Assembly (NCBI GenBank): GCA_016716065.1
Contig: JADJXA010000002.1
Location: forward strand, 372,001-436,000
DNA: 64,000 nucleotides
Reading direction: 5' to 3'
DNA from: Candidatus Leptovillus gracilis
GTDB taxonomy: Bacteria > Chloroflexota > Anaerolineae > Promineifilales > Promineifilaceae
The position numbers and the translations under genes are program-made. Under the pieces are notes generated by a model. It had not been told where the DNA came from, did not search any database, and saw only the letters and a program-made list of their open reading frames with translations. This document shows, one piece after another, positions 6,907 to 15,079 of this stretch; position 1 is the first letter of the stretch, and each line of letters starts with the position of its first letter.

Positions 6907-9354
6907 ATGCGTTACGGATATTTTGACGACACAAAGCGAGAGTATGTGATTACCCGGCCCGACACGCCGCTGCCCTGGATTAATTACCTGGGCAACGATG
7001 ACTTTTTTGGCCTGATTTCCAACACCGCCGGCGGTTATGCTTTTTACCGCGATGCCCGTCTGCGCCGCCTGACGCGCTATCGCTACAACAACGTGCCCAC
7101 CGACAGCGGCGGCCGTTACCTGTATCTGCGCGACGATGAGAACGGCCGTTTCTGGTCCCCCACCTGGCAGCCAACCCGCAGCCCATTGCAGGATTACACC
7201 TGCCGTCACGGGCTGGGCTATACCACCATCGCCGCCGCCGCTCACGGCATCCGCGCCGAGACGCGCTACTTCATCCCCCTGGGCGAGACATTGGAAATCT
7301 GGCAAACCACCATCACCAACCAGCGGGCTGAAACGGCGCGGCTGTCGCTGTTTTCGGCGGTGGAGTTTGCTTTGTGGGACGCCTGGGACGACGCCACCAA
7401 CTTCCAGCGCAACCTGAATATCGGCGAAGTGGAGGTGGAAGGCAGCGTTATCTACCACAAGACCGAATACCGCGAACGGCGCGATCACTTCGCCTACTTC
7501 GCCTGCTCGGCCGACGTGTCCGGCTACGACACGCAGAGAGAAGCGTTCCTGGGGGCGTATCGCGGTTGGGACAATCCGCAAGTGGTCGCTGAAGGGCAGT
7601 CGCGCATGTCGCACGCGCATGGCTGGGCGCCCATCGGCTCCCATCATATCATGATGACGCTGCCGCCGGGGGAGAGCCGCCAGGTGATCTTCCTGCTGGG
7701 CTACCAGGAAAATCCACGCGACGCCAAGTTCGACCCACCCGGTTCGCAAATCATCAACAAGCGCGGCGCGCGGCCGACCATCCAAAAATTCCTCCAGCCG
7801 GCAGCCGTGGCGAGCGCCTTTGCCGATTTGCAGGCGTATTGGGCCGATTTGCTGCGCATTTATCAGGTAGAGACGCCCGACGAACATACCAACCGCATGG
7901 TGAACATCTGGAACGCCTACCAGTGCATGGTCACATTTAACATGTCGCGCTCGGCCTCTTATTTTGAATCGGGCATTGGCCGAGGGATGGGCTTCCGCGA
8001 TTCCAACCAGGATTTGCTGGGCTTTGTGCATATGATTCCCGCCCGCGCCCGCGAGCGCATTTTGGACATCGCCGCCACGCAGTTACCCAGCGGCGGCGCG
8101 TATCACCAATACCAACCGCTGACCAAACGGGGCAACAACGCCGTCGGCGGCAATTTCAACGATGACCCGTTGTGGTTGGTGTTGGGCGTGACGGCTTACC
8201 TCAAGGAAACGGCCGATTTCGCCATCCTCCACGAATTGGTTCCTTACGACAATCAGCCGGGCAGCGAAGCGCCGCTGTATGACCATTTGCAGCGCAGCGT
8301 GCAATACACCCTGGACCGCCTGGGGGCGCATGGCCTGCCGCTGATCGGCCGCGCCGATTGGAACGACTGCCTGAACCTGAACACCTTCTCTTCTGAGCCG
8401 GGCGAATCGTTCCAGACGACGACCAACAAGGATGGCAAAGTGGCCGAATCGGTGTTTATCGCCGGGCTGTTTGTGTTGGCGGCGCAGGAAATGGCCGACC
8501 TGGCGGCGGCGCTGGCACGGGCCGACGAGTCGGCGGCTTACCGGCAGGCGGCGGCGGCGATGACGGCCGTCACCCTGGACCAGGGGTGGGACGGCCGTTG
8601 GTTCCGCCGCGCCTACGATGACAACGGCGACCCGGTGGGGTCGCAGGTATGCGACGATGGGCAAATCTTCATCGAGCCGCAGGGCATGTGCGTGATGGCC
8701 GGCATTGGGCTGGCCGACGGCCGTGCCGCGCAAGCGTTGGACAGCGTGGCCGAACGGCTGGCTACGCCGCATGGCATTGTGCTGCTGCATCCGGCTTACC
8801 GGCAGTACCACCTGCACCTGGGCGAAATCTCCTCCTACCCGCCGGGCTACAAGGAAAACGGCAGCGTCTTCTGCCACACCAACCCCTGGGTGATGATCGC
8901 CGAAACCGTGCTGGGGCGCGGTGACGCAGCGTTTGATTATTACCGGCGCATCAATCCCTCGGCGCGGGAAGCCATCAGCGAGGTGCATCGCTCGGAGCCT
9001 TACGTGTATGCGCAAACCATCGCCGGCAAAGAAGCGCCCACGTTTGGCGAGGCCAAAAATTCCTGGTTGTCGGGCACGGCCGCCTGGAATTACGTGGCGA
9101 TTACCCAATGGATTTTGGGCATTCGGCCGACGTATGCCGGGCTGGAAGTGGCCCCGGTGGTCCCGGCAGACTGGCCTGGTTTTACGGTGACGCGGCAGTT
9201 TCGCGGCGTGGCGTATCGGTTTGAGGTGGAGCGTGTGGGGAGTGGCACGGCCGTTGCCCTGCTGTTAGACGGGCAGCCGGTGGACGGCAATGTGGTGTGC
9301 GCGCCGGAAGGGAAAACGGCCGTTACCATTCAGGTGAAACTGGGCGTGGCCTGA
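6907..9354 (+). CDS. Cellobiose phosphorylase (glycoside hydrolase family 94)
   Basis: An 815-residue cytoplasmic enzyme expected to split cellobiose with phosphate into alpha-glucose 1-phosphate and glucose. The start MRYGYFDDxxREYVI, the beta-sandwich N-terminal half, the (alpha/alpha)6 barrel and the catalytic block GRADWNDCLN (general acid Asp in WND, near residue 482) are characteristic of GH94. Later conserved blocks are PGYKENGSVFCHTNPW and GxKEAPTFGEAKNSWLSGTAAW. Length is as expected for cellobiose phosphorylases (about 810 residues), not the longer cyclic glucan synthases. AAGGA precedes the ATG at 6907; an upstream in-frame ATG at 6862 would add 15 non-conserved residues. The neighbours (LacI regulator, mutarotase-like, GH1) form one catabolic locus. 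Confidence 0.93.
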   Translation: MRYGYFDDTKREYVITRPDTPLPWINYLGNDDFFGLISNTAGGYAFYRDARLRRLTRYRYNNVPTDSGGRYLYLRDDENGRFWSPTWQPTRSPLQDYTCRHGLGYTTIAAAAHGIRAETRYFIPLGETLEIWQTTITNQRAETARLSLFSAVEFALWDAWDDATNFQRNLNIGEVEVEGSVIYHKTEYRERRDHFAYFACSADVSGYDTQREAFLGAYRGWDNPQVVAEGQSRMSHAHGWAPIGSHHIMMTLPPGESRQVIFLLGYQENPRDAKFDPPGSQIINKRGARPTIQKFLQPAAVASAFADLQAYWADLLRIYQVETPDEHTNRMVNIWNAYQCMVTFNMSRSASYFESGIGRGMGFRDSNQDLLGFVHMIPARARERILDIAATQLPSGGAYHQYQPLTKRGNNAVGGNFNDDPLWLVLGVTAYLKETADFAILHELVPYDNQPGSEAPLYDHLQRSVQYTLDRLGAHGLPLIGRADWNDCLNLNTFSSEPGESFQTTTNKDGKVAESVFIAGLFVLAAQEMADLAAALARADESAAYRQAAAAMTAVTLDQGWDGRWFRRAYDDNGDPVGSQVCDDGQIFIEPQGMCVMAGIGLADGRAAQALDSVAERLATPHGIVLLHPAYRQYHLHLGEISSYPPGYKENGSVFCHTNPWVMIAETVLGRGDAAFDYYRRINPSAREAISEVHRSEPYVYAQTIAGKEAPTFGEAKNSWLSGTAAWNYVAITQWILGIRPTYAGLEVAPVVPADWPGFTVTRQFRGVAYRFEVERVGSGTAVALLLDGQPVDGNVVCAPEGKTAVTIQVKLGVA

Positions 9355-9789
9355 CGATGATCACTCAGGCGGCGAGTGGGTAAGCAGCCTGATTCGTGGA
9401 CAAAAAGCGAGCAAAGTCTAGCACTTCGGAGCGGGCGGTTGATGGTTGGTACTGATCAGTTGCTAGACGCGATTGTTCCGCTTGATGTCATGCTGAGGTC
9501 CTCCGAAGCATCCCATTCAGCTTTAACGACCAGAGCATGGGGATTCTTCGCTCCGAAGCCGGATGGCCGAAGACTCCGCTCAGAATGACGTATCGGCAGC
9601 AAAATTTTGTTGTTGGAAAAAAGTGCAAACATAGTGTTTCTTTTGGGGGGAAGGTTTTTATGCCAAACGGCCGTTCCAGGCAATATAGGCAGACCCGCCA
9701 GATTGTGATATTTTTGGGCGGATTGGCAAACATCTGTCCAGAGTAACGGTTTGTGGCGCGGCACGGTTTGTGGCGCGAAAAGGAGACCC
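9355..9789. other. Intergenic region with a palindromic repeat element
   Basis: No gene is seen in these 435 bases. They contain the GTCATGCTGAG-type element (9485-9592) and two direct copies of CGGTTTGTGGCGCG just before the next gene (about 9748-9778). Confidence 0.6.
9485..9592. repeat. Dispersed palindromic element with GTCATnCTGAG ends
   Basis: The left end GTCATGCTGAG and the right end CTCAGAATGAC are inverted repeats with one mismatch. Internal segments GGTCCTCCGAAGCATC and GGGGATTCTTCGCTCCG are the familiar interior of a non-coding repeat found in many bacterial genomes. It has no coding capacity. Whether it is mobilised in trans is unknown. Confidence 0.55.
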
Positions 9790-10683
9790 ATGAGCAGCAG
9801 CGATTTCTACGGATTACCCACTCAGATTCTTGAAAATGAATTTTTGCGGCTGGAATATCTGGCGGAGGCCGGGCCGCGCCTGGTGCGCCTTTTCCTGGCT
9901 GGTTCCGACCAAAACTTGCTGGCCGAAGCGCCGGAGACGTTCTGGGAGACGCCTTACGGCCGTTTTTATATTCGCGGCGGGCATCGGTTGTGGCACGCGC
10001 CGGAAGCCATGCCCCGCACCTACCTGCCCGACAACGCCGGTCTGTTTGTGACCGCCCTGCCGGATGGCGCGCGTCTGGAAGGACCACAAGAGCCATACTC
10101 GGCCATTGGCAAAACCATGACGATACGCCTGCACGACGGCCGTCCGGCACTAACCATCGAACATACCTTGCTCAATGCCGGGATGTGGCCGGTGGAGCTG
10201 GCTCCCTGGGCCATTACCCAGATGCGCCTGGGCGGCACGGCCGTTTTCCCACAGCAAATCGGTCCGCTAGACGAAGCTGGCCTGCTGCCCAACCGCCAAC
10301 TGACCCTGTGGCCCTATACCCAACTGACCGACAGCCGCCTGCATCTGGACGATGATTACATTTTTGTGGGGCCAGACGTGGTGGCACGGCCGTGCAAAAT
10401 CGGCAGCTTTAACCGGCGCGGTTGGCTGGCGTACTTCCTGGATGATGTGCTGTTTGTCAAACGCTTCCCAGTCTACGACGGCCGTCCACACCCCGACTTT
10501 GGCTGCAACGCCGAAATCTACGTCAACGACCAATGTCTGGAACTGGAATCCTTGGGGCCGCTGACGCTCCTGCAGCCGGGCGAATCGGTGAGCCACAGCG
10601 AAACGTGGGAGATTATTGGCGGCCTGCCACCGCGCTTAACGGCGGGGCAAATGCGCGAACAGCTCCGCCAATCCATCCCATAA
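9790..10683 (+). CDS. Galactose mutarotase-like carbohydrate-binding protein
   Basis: A 297-residue protein with the beta-rich pattern of the galactose-mutarotase superfamily: an N-terminal LEYLAEAGPRLVRLFLAG strand pair and a central LTIEHTLLNAGMWPVELAPWAITQM block like the DUF4432/aldose-epimerase fold. It ends in SLGPLTLLQPGESVSHSETWEI. No textbook catalytic His/Glu pair could be assigned with confidence, so enzymatic mutarotase activity is an inference. The start at 9790 follows AAGGAGA. Its place between cellobiose phosphorylase and beta-glucosidase suggests a role in interconverting or sensing the sugars released there. Confidence 0.7.
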   Translation: MSSSDFYGLPTQILENEFLRLEYLAEAGPRLVRLFLAGSDQNLLAEAPETFWETPYGRFYIRGGHRLWHAPEAMPRTYLPDNAGLFVTALPDGARLEGPQEPYSAIGKTMTIRLHDGRPALTIEHTLLNAGMWPVELAPWAITQMRLGGTAVFPQQIGPLDEAGLLPNRQLTLWPYTQLTDSRLHLDDDYIFVGPDVVARPCKIGSFNRRGWLAYFLDDVLFVKRFPVYDGRPHPDFGCNAEIYVNDQCLELESLGPLTLLQPGESVSHSETWEIIGGLPPRLTAGQMREQLRQSIP

Positions 10684-10685
10684 CC

Positions 10686-11477
10686 ATGCACGCCATGCGT
10701 CATTTGTTCGACTCGCGGCCGGAATTCTCGCTGCTGCGCCCGCTCTCGTCGCCGCCCAAACCGGCCGAATCGGAGGTCAATCGGCGCTACGTGGCCGACT
10801 TGGGCCTGGATAATGCCCTGCACTACCTGGCAGCCGATCCCGACCAACGGCAAGATTTAGCCAACATTTTGCTGGTGTTGGAGATGGATACGGCCGTTAT
10901 CGGCTACCGCCAGGATGTGATGGCCGATTTGTTGACCCAACCGGCCCTGGTGGCCTGCTTTCAAGAGCTAATGCCCACGCTGGATGATCTGACAGCTTAC
11001 CATTTTCGCCACAACATCCAGGAAACGTCGCCGCTGTATGAGGTGGCCTGGCGCGCCGGGGAATTGGAGAACGTGGTCACGTGTATCACAGCGTTGGCAG
11101 AAGCATTTACGGCCGTTGGCGACCACCTGCAATCGGCCGGGCTGCAAGCGCTGCGGGCGGAAATCGGCCGTATCCAGGCCGACGAAACCTACCAAAATCT
11201 GACCCGCGAACTGCCGGGCCTGCTGGAGGCGCTGCGCGCCAGCCGCAGCCTGACCATCGGCGTCAATCTGGATCAACATCTGCAACCCGTGGAGGCGGCG
11301 CTGCTGTCGGTAAACAACACCCACTTTGAATCGTCTGGCTTTTTGGAAAAGTTCTTTGGCAAAAACAAACAGCGCTGGACTGGACTGGCCCCGGTTCATT
11401 CGGCGTTGGGGCCATCAGCGCCTAACCTGATTGGCACGCCGCTGCCACCGGAAATTAAAAACCCCACAATCAGGTGA
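10686..11477 (+). CDS. MutS-like protein, N-terminal (lever/clamp) half
   Basis: 263 residues that look like the helical lever region of small MutS-related ATPases: YVADLGLDNALHYL near the start, then the VIGYRQDVMADLL block and long amphipathic helices. The ATPase domain is in the next frame. The stop (11475-11477) overlaps a GTG in the -1 frame at 11474, and the second frame has its own TAA at 11456-11458. A single ancestral protein would therefore require a one-base loss between 11458 and 11477. Either the protein is naturally made as two translationally coupled chains, or this is a frameshift. The gene starts 2 nt after the preceding stop, so it belongs to the sugar operon transcript; an alternative start is 10695. 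Confidence 0.7.
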   Translation: MHAMRHLFDSRPEFSLLRPLSSPPKPAESEVNRRYVADLGLDNALHYLAADPDQRQDLANILLVLEMDTAVIGYRQDVMADLLTQPALVACFQELMPTLDDLTAYHFRHNIQETSPLYEVAWRAGELENVVTCITALAEAFTAVGDHLQSAGLQALRAEIGRIQADETYQNLTRELPGLLEALRASRSLTIGVNLDQHLQPVEAALLSVNNTHFESSGFLEKFFGKNKQRWTGLAPVHSALGPSAPNLIGTPLPPEIKNPTIR

Positions 11478-12430
11478 AGCCGCTGATGATCCCGCTGTTC
11501 CGCGACCTGGCCCAGGTGTTGGACAAGGTGTGTGAACCGATCAATCAGGCGTTGCAGAGTTACAAGCAGATCAACGGCCGTTTCCTGGCAAACCTGCGCA
11601 GCGACATCCTCTTTTACCTGGTGGGCTGCCGGCTGGTGGGGCGTATGGAAGCGGCCGGCTTACCCATGACCCGACCAGACATCGCCCCGCCAGACGCACG
11701 CCTGTTCCAGGTGCAAAACAATTACAATGTCTTGCTGGCGCTGCAACGGAGCAGTGACTCACCGGGAAGCGATTTGGGCGGCAGTGTGGTGGGCAATGAC
11801 GTGGACATGGGGGTCAACGGCCGTATCTTCATCCTCACTGGCCCTAACCAGGGTGGCAAAACGACGTATGTCCAGGCCATTGGCCTGACGCAGGTGTTGG
11901 CTCAGGCCGGTTTTCCTGTGCCTGGTCAACAGGCGCGTATCAGCCCGGTGGATGCCATCTTCACCCACTTTCCGGTGGAAGAAAAGTTGGAGCGGGGGAC
12001 CGGTCGTTTTGGCGACGAGGCGCAGCGGTTGGGCGAGATTTTCGCCAACATTTCGCGCCACAGCCTGGTGCTGTTGAATGAGTCGCTGGCCTCTACCAGC
12101 GCCTGGGAGAGCCTATATCTGGCTCAGGATTTGCTGCGCGTGCTGCGGCAGGTGGGCGCGCGGGCCATCTATGCCACCCATATGCACGAACTGGCCGCCA
12201 ACGCCGAGCAGTTGAACGCCGAAACGGCCGGCGACAGCTTGCTGCTCAGTCTGGTGGCTTCGCGCATTGACCCGGAGAACGAAAACGCCGATGGGTTGGT
12301 GCAGCGCCGTTATAAAATTGTTCCCGGACGGCCGTTAGGTCGCAGTTATGCCACCGAGTTAGCCCGTCGTTACGGGATCAGCTATGAACAATTATGCGCC
12401 TTGCTGCAAAAGCGGGGCATCATCCCATAA
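11474..12430 (+). CDS. MutS-like protein, ATPase domain half
   Basis: 318 residues containing the MutS domain V ATPase: Walker A ILTGPNQGGKTTY (residues about 118-130), Walker B SLVLLNESLAST, and the THMHELA switch motif. It lacks the mismatch-binding N-terminal domain of true MutS, so it belongs with the shorter MutS-related family whose role is not settled. It starts with GTG at 11474, overlapping the stop of the upstream half by GTGA, with no strong ribosome binding site of its own. The upstream half supplies the helical lever, so the two products or one recoded product probably act together. Confidence 0.75.
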   Translation: MKPLMIPLFRDLAQVLDKVCEPINQALQSYKQINGRFLANLRSDILFYLVGCRLVGRMEAAGLPMTRPDIAPPDARLFQVQNNYNVLLALQRSSDSPGSDLGGSVVGNDVDMGVNGRIFILTGPNQGGKTTYVQAIGLTQVLAQAGFPVPGQQARISPVDAIFTHFPVEEKLERGTGRFGDEAQRLGEIFANISRHSLVLLNESLASTSAWESLYLAQDLLRVLRQVGARAIYATHMHELAANAEQLNAETAGDSLLLSLVASRIDPENENADGLVQRRYKIVPGRPLGRSYATELARRYGISYEQLCALLQKRGIIP

Positions 12431-12444
12431 AGGTATCATCCACT

Positions 12445-13806
12445 ATGACGACTATTCAATTCCCGCAACATTTTATTTGGGGAGCGGCCACCTCTTCCTA
12501 CCAGATAGAAGGCGCCTGGCGCGCCGATGGCAAGAGTGAATCTATCTGGGACCGTTTCAGCCACACGCCGGGCAAAATCAAAGACGGCGGCCATGGCGAC
12601 GTGGCCTGCGACCACTATCACCGTTACGCCGATGATGTGGCCCTGATGGCTGACCTGGGTTTGTCGGCGTATCGCTTTTCCATCGCCTGGCCGCGCATTT
12701 TGCCGGACGGCCGTGGCCCGGCCAACCAGGCCGGGCTAGATTTTTACAGCCGTCTGGTAGACAGCCTGCTGGCGGCCAACATCACCCCGTTTGCCACCCT
12801 CTATCATTGGGACATGCCACAAACCCTGGAAGACGCCGGGGGGTGGCCCGTGCGGGCTACGGCCGAAGCATTTGTGGCCTATGCCGATGTGGTTTCCCGC
12901 CACCTGGGCGACCGTGTGAAGCATTGGATCACGTTTAACGAGCCGTGGGTTTCCGCTTTTTTGGGCTACCAGGTGGGCGAACATGCGCCGGGGCGGCAGG
13001 ACACGGCCGCGGCCGTGCGGGCGGCCCATCATTTGCTGTTGGCGCATGGTTGGACGGTCCCGGTGCTGCGACAGAACAGCCCAGCCGCCGAAGTGGGCAT
13101 CACCCTAAATCTCAGCCACGTGCAGCCGGCCTCGTCCAGCGAAGCAGATTTTCGCGCCAGCCAGTTGACCGATGGCTATATCAACCGCTGGTTTTTGGAT
13201 CCACTGTACGGCCGTCAGTATCCCGCCGATATGATGACCCATTATGCCCAATTTTTGCCTCAGGGATTCGACCATGTGCAGCCCGACGATATGGCGACCA
13301 TTGCCGTGGCGACGGATTTCCTGGGCGTCAATTATTACACCCGGTTCATTGTCCGGGACGCCACCGCGCCGGACAATGCGCCGCAGGAGGTTTTCAGGGT
13401 GGGCGAGCCTACAGAGATGGGTTGGGAAGTGTATCCCGATGGGTTGTATCATCTATTGGGGCGGTTGTATGGCGCGTATGGCGCGCCCAAGCTGTACATT
13501 ACGGAGAATGGGTGCAGCTATGGGGATGGGCCGGATGAGAACGGCCGTATTACCGATCAGCGCCGCCGCGACTACTTGCGTGACCATTTTCTGGCTGCTC
13601 ATCGCGCCATCCAGGAAGGCGTGCCGCTGGCCGGTTATTTTGTCTGGTCGCTGATGGATAATTTTGAGTGGGCAAAGGGGTATACGCAGCGTTTTGGTGT
13701 GGTGTGGGTAGATTTTGCCACGCAGCAGCGCTTGTTGAAAGACAGCGCCCATTGGTACAAGGGCGTCATTGCCGCCAACGGCTTGGTAGCCGCCAACGGC
13801 TGGTAG
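12445..13806 (+). CDS. Beta-glucosidase (glycoside hydrolase family 1)
   Basis: A 453-residue GH1 retaining beta-glycosidase without signal peptide, so intracellular. The N-terminal FIWGAATSSYQIEGAW block, the acid/base Glu in TFNEPW (near residue 168) and the nucleophile Glu in YITENGC (near residue 353) are present, as is the LMDNFEWAKGYTQRFG substrate-binding segment. The likely reaction is hydrolysis of cellobiose and short cello-oligosaccharides. The ATG at 12445 begins the homology. The C-terminus ends in AANGLVAANGW, encoded by a tandem 17-bp duplication that also contains the stop codon. It closes the cellobiose locus. Confidence 0.93.
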   Translation: MTTIQFPQHFIWGAATSSYQIEGAWRADGKSESIWDRFSHTPGKIKDGGHGDVACDHYHRYADDVALMADLGLSAYRFSIAWPRILPDGRGPANQAGLDFYSRLVDSLLAANITPFATLYHWDMPQTLEDAGGWPVRATAEAFVAYADVVSRHLGDRVKHWITFNEPWVSAFLGYQVGEHAPGRQDTAAAVRAAHHLLLAHGWTVPVLRQNSPAAEVGITLNLSHVQPASSSEADFRASQLTDGYINRWFLDPLYGRQYPADMMTHYAQFLPQGFDHVQPDDMATIAVATDFLGVNYYTRFIVRDATAPDNAPQEVFRVGEPTEMGWEVYPDGLYHLLGRLYGAYGAPKLYITENGCSYGDGPDENGRITDQRRRDYLRDHFLAAHRAIQEGVPLAGYFVWSLMDNFEWAKGYTQRFGVVWVDFATQQRLLKDSAHWYKGVIAANGLVAANGW

Positions 13807-13819
13807 CCGCCAACGGCTG
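13771..13819 (+). repeat. 17-bp tandem duplication across the GH1 stop codon
   Basis: GTAGCCGCCAACGGCTG occurs at 13786-13802 and 13803-13819, with a partial third copy upstream (13771-13785). The stop codon TAG (13804-13806) lies inside the second copy, so copy number changes the C-terminal length of the enzyme. Confidence 0.75.
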
Positions 13820-13864
13820 GTAGCAAGATTGCCCTTCTGTGTTTTAAATAATTTCCTGTTTGTT

Positions 13865-13897
13865 AGATTGGACCAATCTTGGAGATTGGTCCAATCT
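13865..13897. repeat. 33-bp perfect hairpin (15-bp arms, 3-nt loop)
   Basis: AGATTGGACCAATCT and its exact reverse complement AGATTGGTCCAATCT are separated by TGG. A second copy in the opposite orientation lies at 19728-19760. Both lie between convergent genes, so a bidirectional terminator role is possible, but no T-tract follows. Confidence 0.75.
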
Positions 13898-13928
13898 GGG
13901 CCATGTCATTTCTAGATGATTACTTGTT

Positions 13929-15026
13929 TTACGGTTCTGACAGGTCTGTAGAATTGGCGGCGGGCAGAGTGAAGTAAAATTCGCTGCCCGCCCCTTCCTG
14001 GCTAATCACGCCAACCTGACCGGACAGCTTATTGACAATCCGCTGCACGATGGAGAGACCCAGGCCGTGCCCTTCCACTTTGATTTCATTCAGGCGGGTA
14101 AATTCGGTGAAGAGCGTGGTTTGTTTGTGCGCCGCAATGCCTGGGCCGTTGTCTTTGACCCAAAAGCGAATTTGGTTAACGGCCGTTCTTTCCGCCCCTA
14201 ATTCAATACATGGCGGCCGTCCGCCGTATTTTAGACCATTGCTCAGGTAATTGACCCAAATCTCCTCCACCCAGGCGGCGTGGCCGACGGCCGTCGGCCA
14301 ATTGTCCGGCAGATGAATTTTCGCGCCATACTCGTCAATCAGCGTGAACAGGCGGTCTTGGGCCTGGGCCACCACCAGCGCCATGTCAATGGGTACCATT
14401 TGCACATCTTGCCGGCGCACACTCGCCAGCAGCAGCAGTTCATCAATGATGTTGGCCGCCTTGTAGCCCGCTTTTTGAATCTGGCGCAGATAATTACCCT
14501 GCTGGCTGGCAGTGAGACGCAGGTTGTCGCTCAACATCAGCTCGGCGAATCCCACAATCAGCGCCAGCGGATTTTTGAGATCGTGGGCGACGGTATGGCC
14601 AAAAGCGTCTAATTCGGCGATTTGCGTCAGCAGATCGTTCTGTAGTTGGCGGATGGTCAGGTGCGTCTTCACCCGGGCCAGGACTTCGTCGCCATGAAAT
14701 GGCTTGGCAATATAATCAACTGCTCCCACAGCAAACGACTTTATTTTTTCGTCTATATTATTCAAGGCGCTGATGAAAATGACCGGTATATCGCGGGTTA
14801 GTTCGTCTGCTTTGAGGCGGCGGCAAACCTCGTAGCCATCCATTTCAGGCATCATGATGTCTAACAAAATGAGATCCGGCAGGACGGATTGGACAGAAGC
14901 CAGAGCCAGTTTTCCGCTGCGCGACGGCCGTACCATATAGCCAGCATCTGCTAAAATCCGGGCCAACAGGCGCAAATTATCCGGTGTATCGTCTACAATC
15001 AGGATATTGGATTTAGACAACGCCAT
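13929..15026 (-). CDS. Response regulator-histidine kinase (REC-HisKA-HATPase)
   Basis: A 365-residue cytoplasmic protein with an N-terminal receiver domain (ILIVDDTPDN, phospho-acceptor Asp in LILLDIMMPEMDGYE, KPF near residue 108). This is followed by a dimerisation domain with the His box FGHTVAHDLKNPLAL, then an HATPase_c domain with N-box (VNYLSNGLKYG), WVKDNGPGI and HGLGLSIVQRIV. Such REC-kinase proteins relay the signal from an upstream kinase. It is the last gene of the operon PhnD-like - hybrid kinase - this gene, 54 nt after the kinase. The output is not obvious because no DNA-binding domain is present. Confidence 0.88.
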   Translation of the reverse strand: MALSKSNILIVDDTPDNLRLLARILADAGYMVRPSRSGKLALASVQSVLPDLILLDIMMPEMDGYEVCRRLKADELTRDIPVIFISALNNIDEKIKSFAVGAVDYIAKPFHGDEVLARVKTHLTIRQLQNDLLTQIAELDAFGHTVAHDLKNPLALIVGFAELMLSDNLRLTASQQGNYLRQIQKAGYKAANIIDELLLLASVRRQDVQMVPIDMALVVAQAQDRLFTLIDEYGAKIHLPDNWPTAVGHAAWVEEIWVNYLSNGLKYGGRPPCIELGAERTAVNQIRFWVKDNGPGIAAHKQTTLFTEFTRLNEIKVEGHGLGLSIVQRIVNKLSGQVGVISQEGAGSEFYFTLPAANSTDLSEP

Positions 15027-15079
15027 ACATTTTCTCGACAGTTGATGTAACTGCTTACCAGTACGCGATTGAAAACTTG

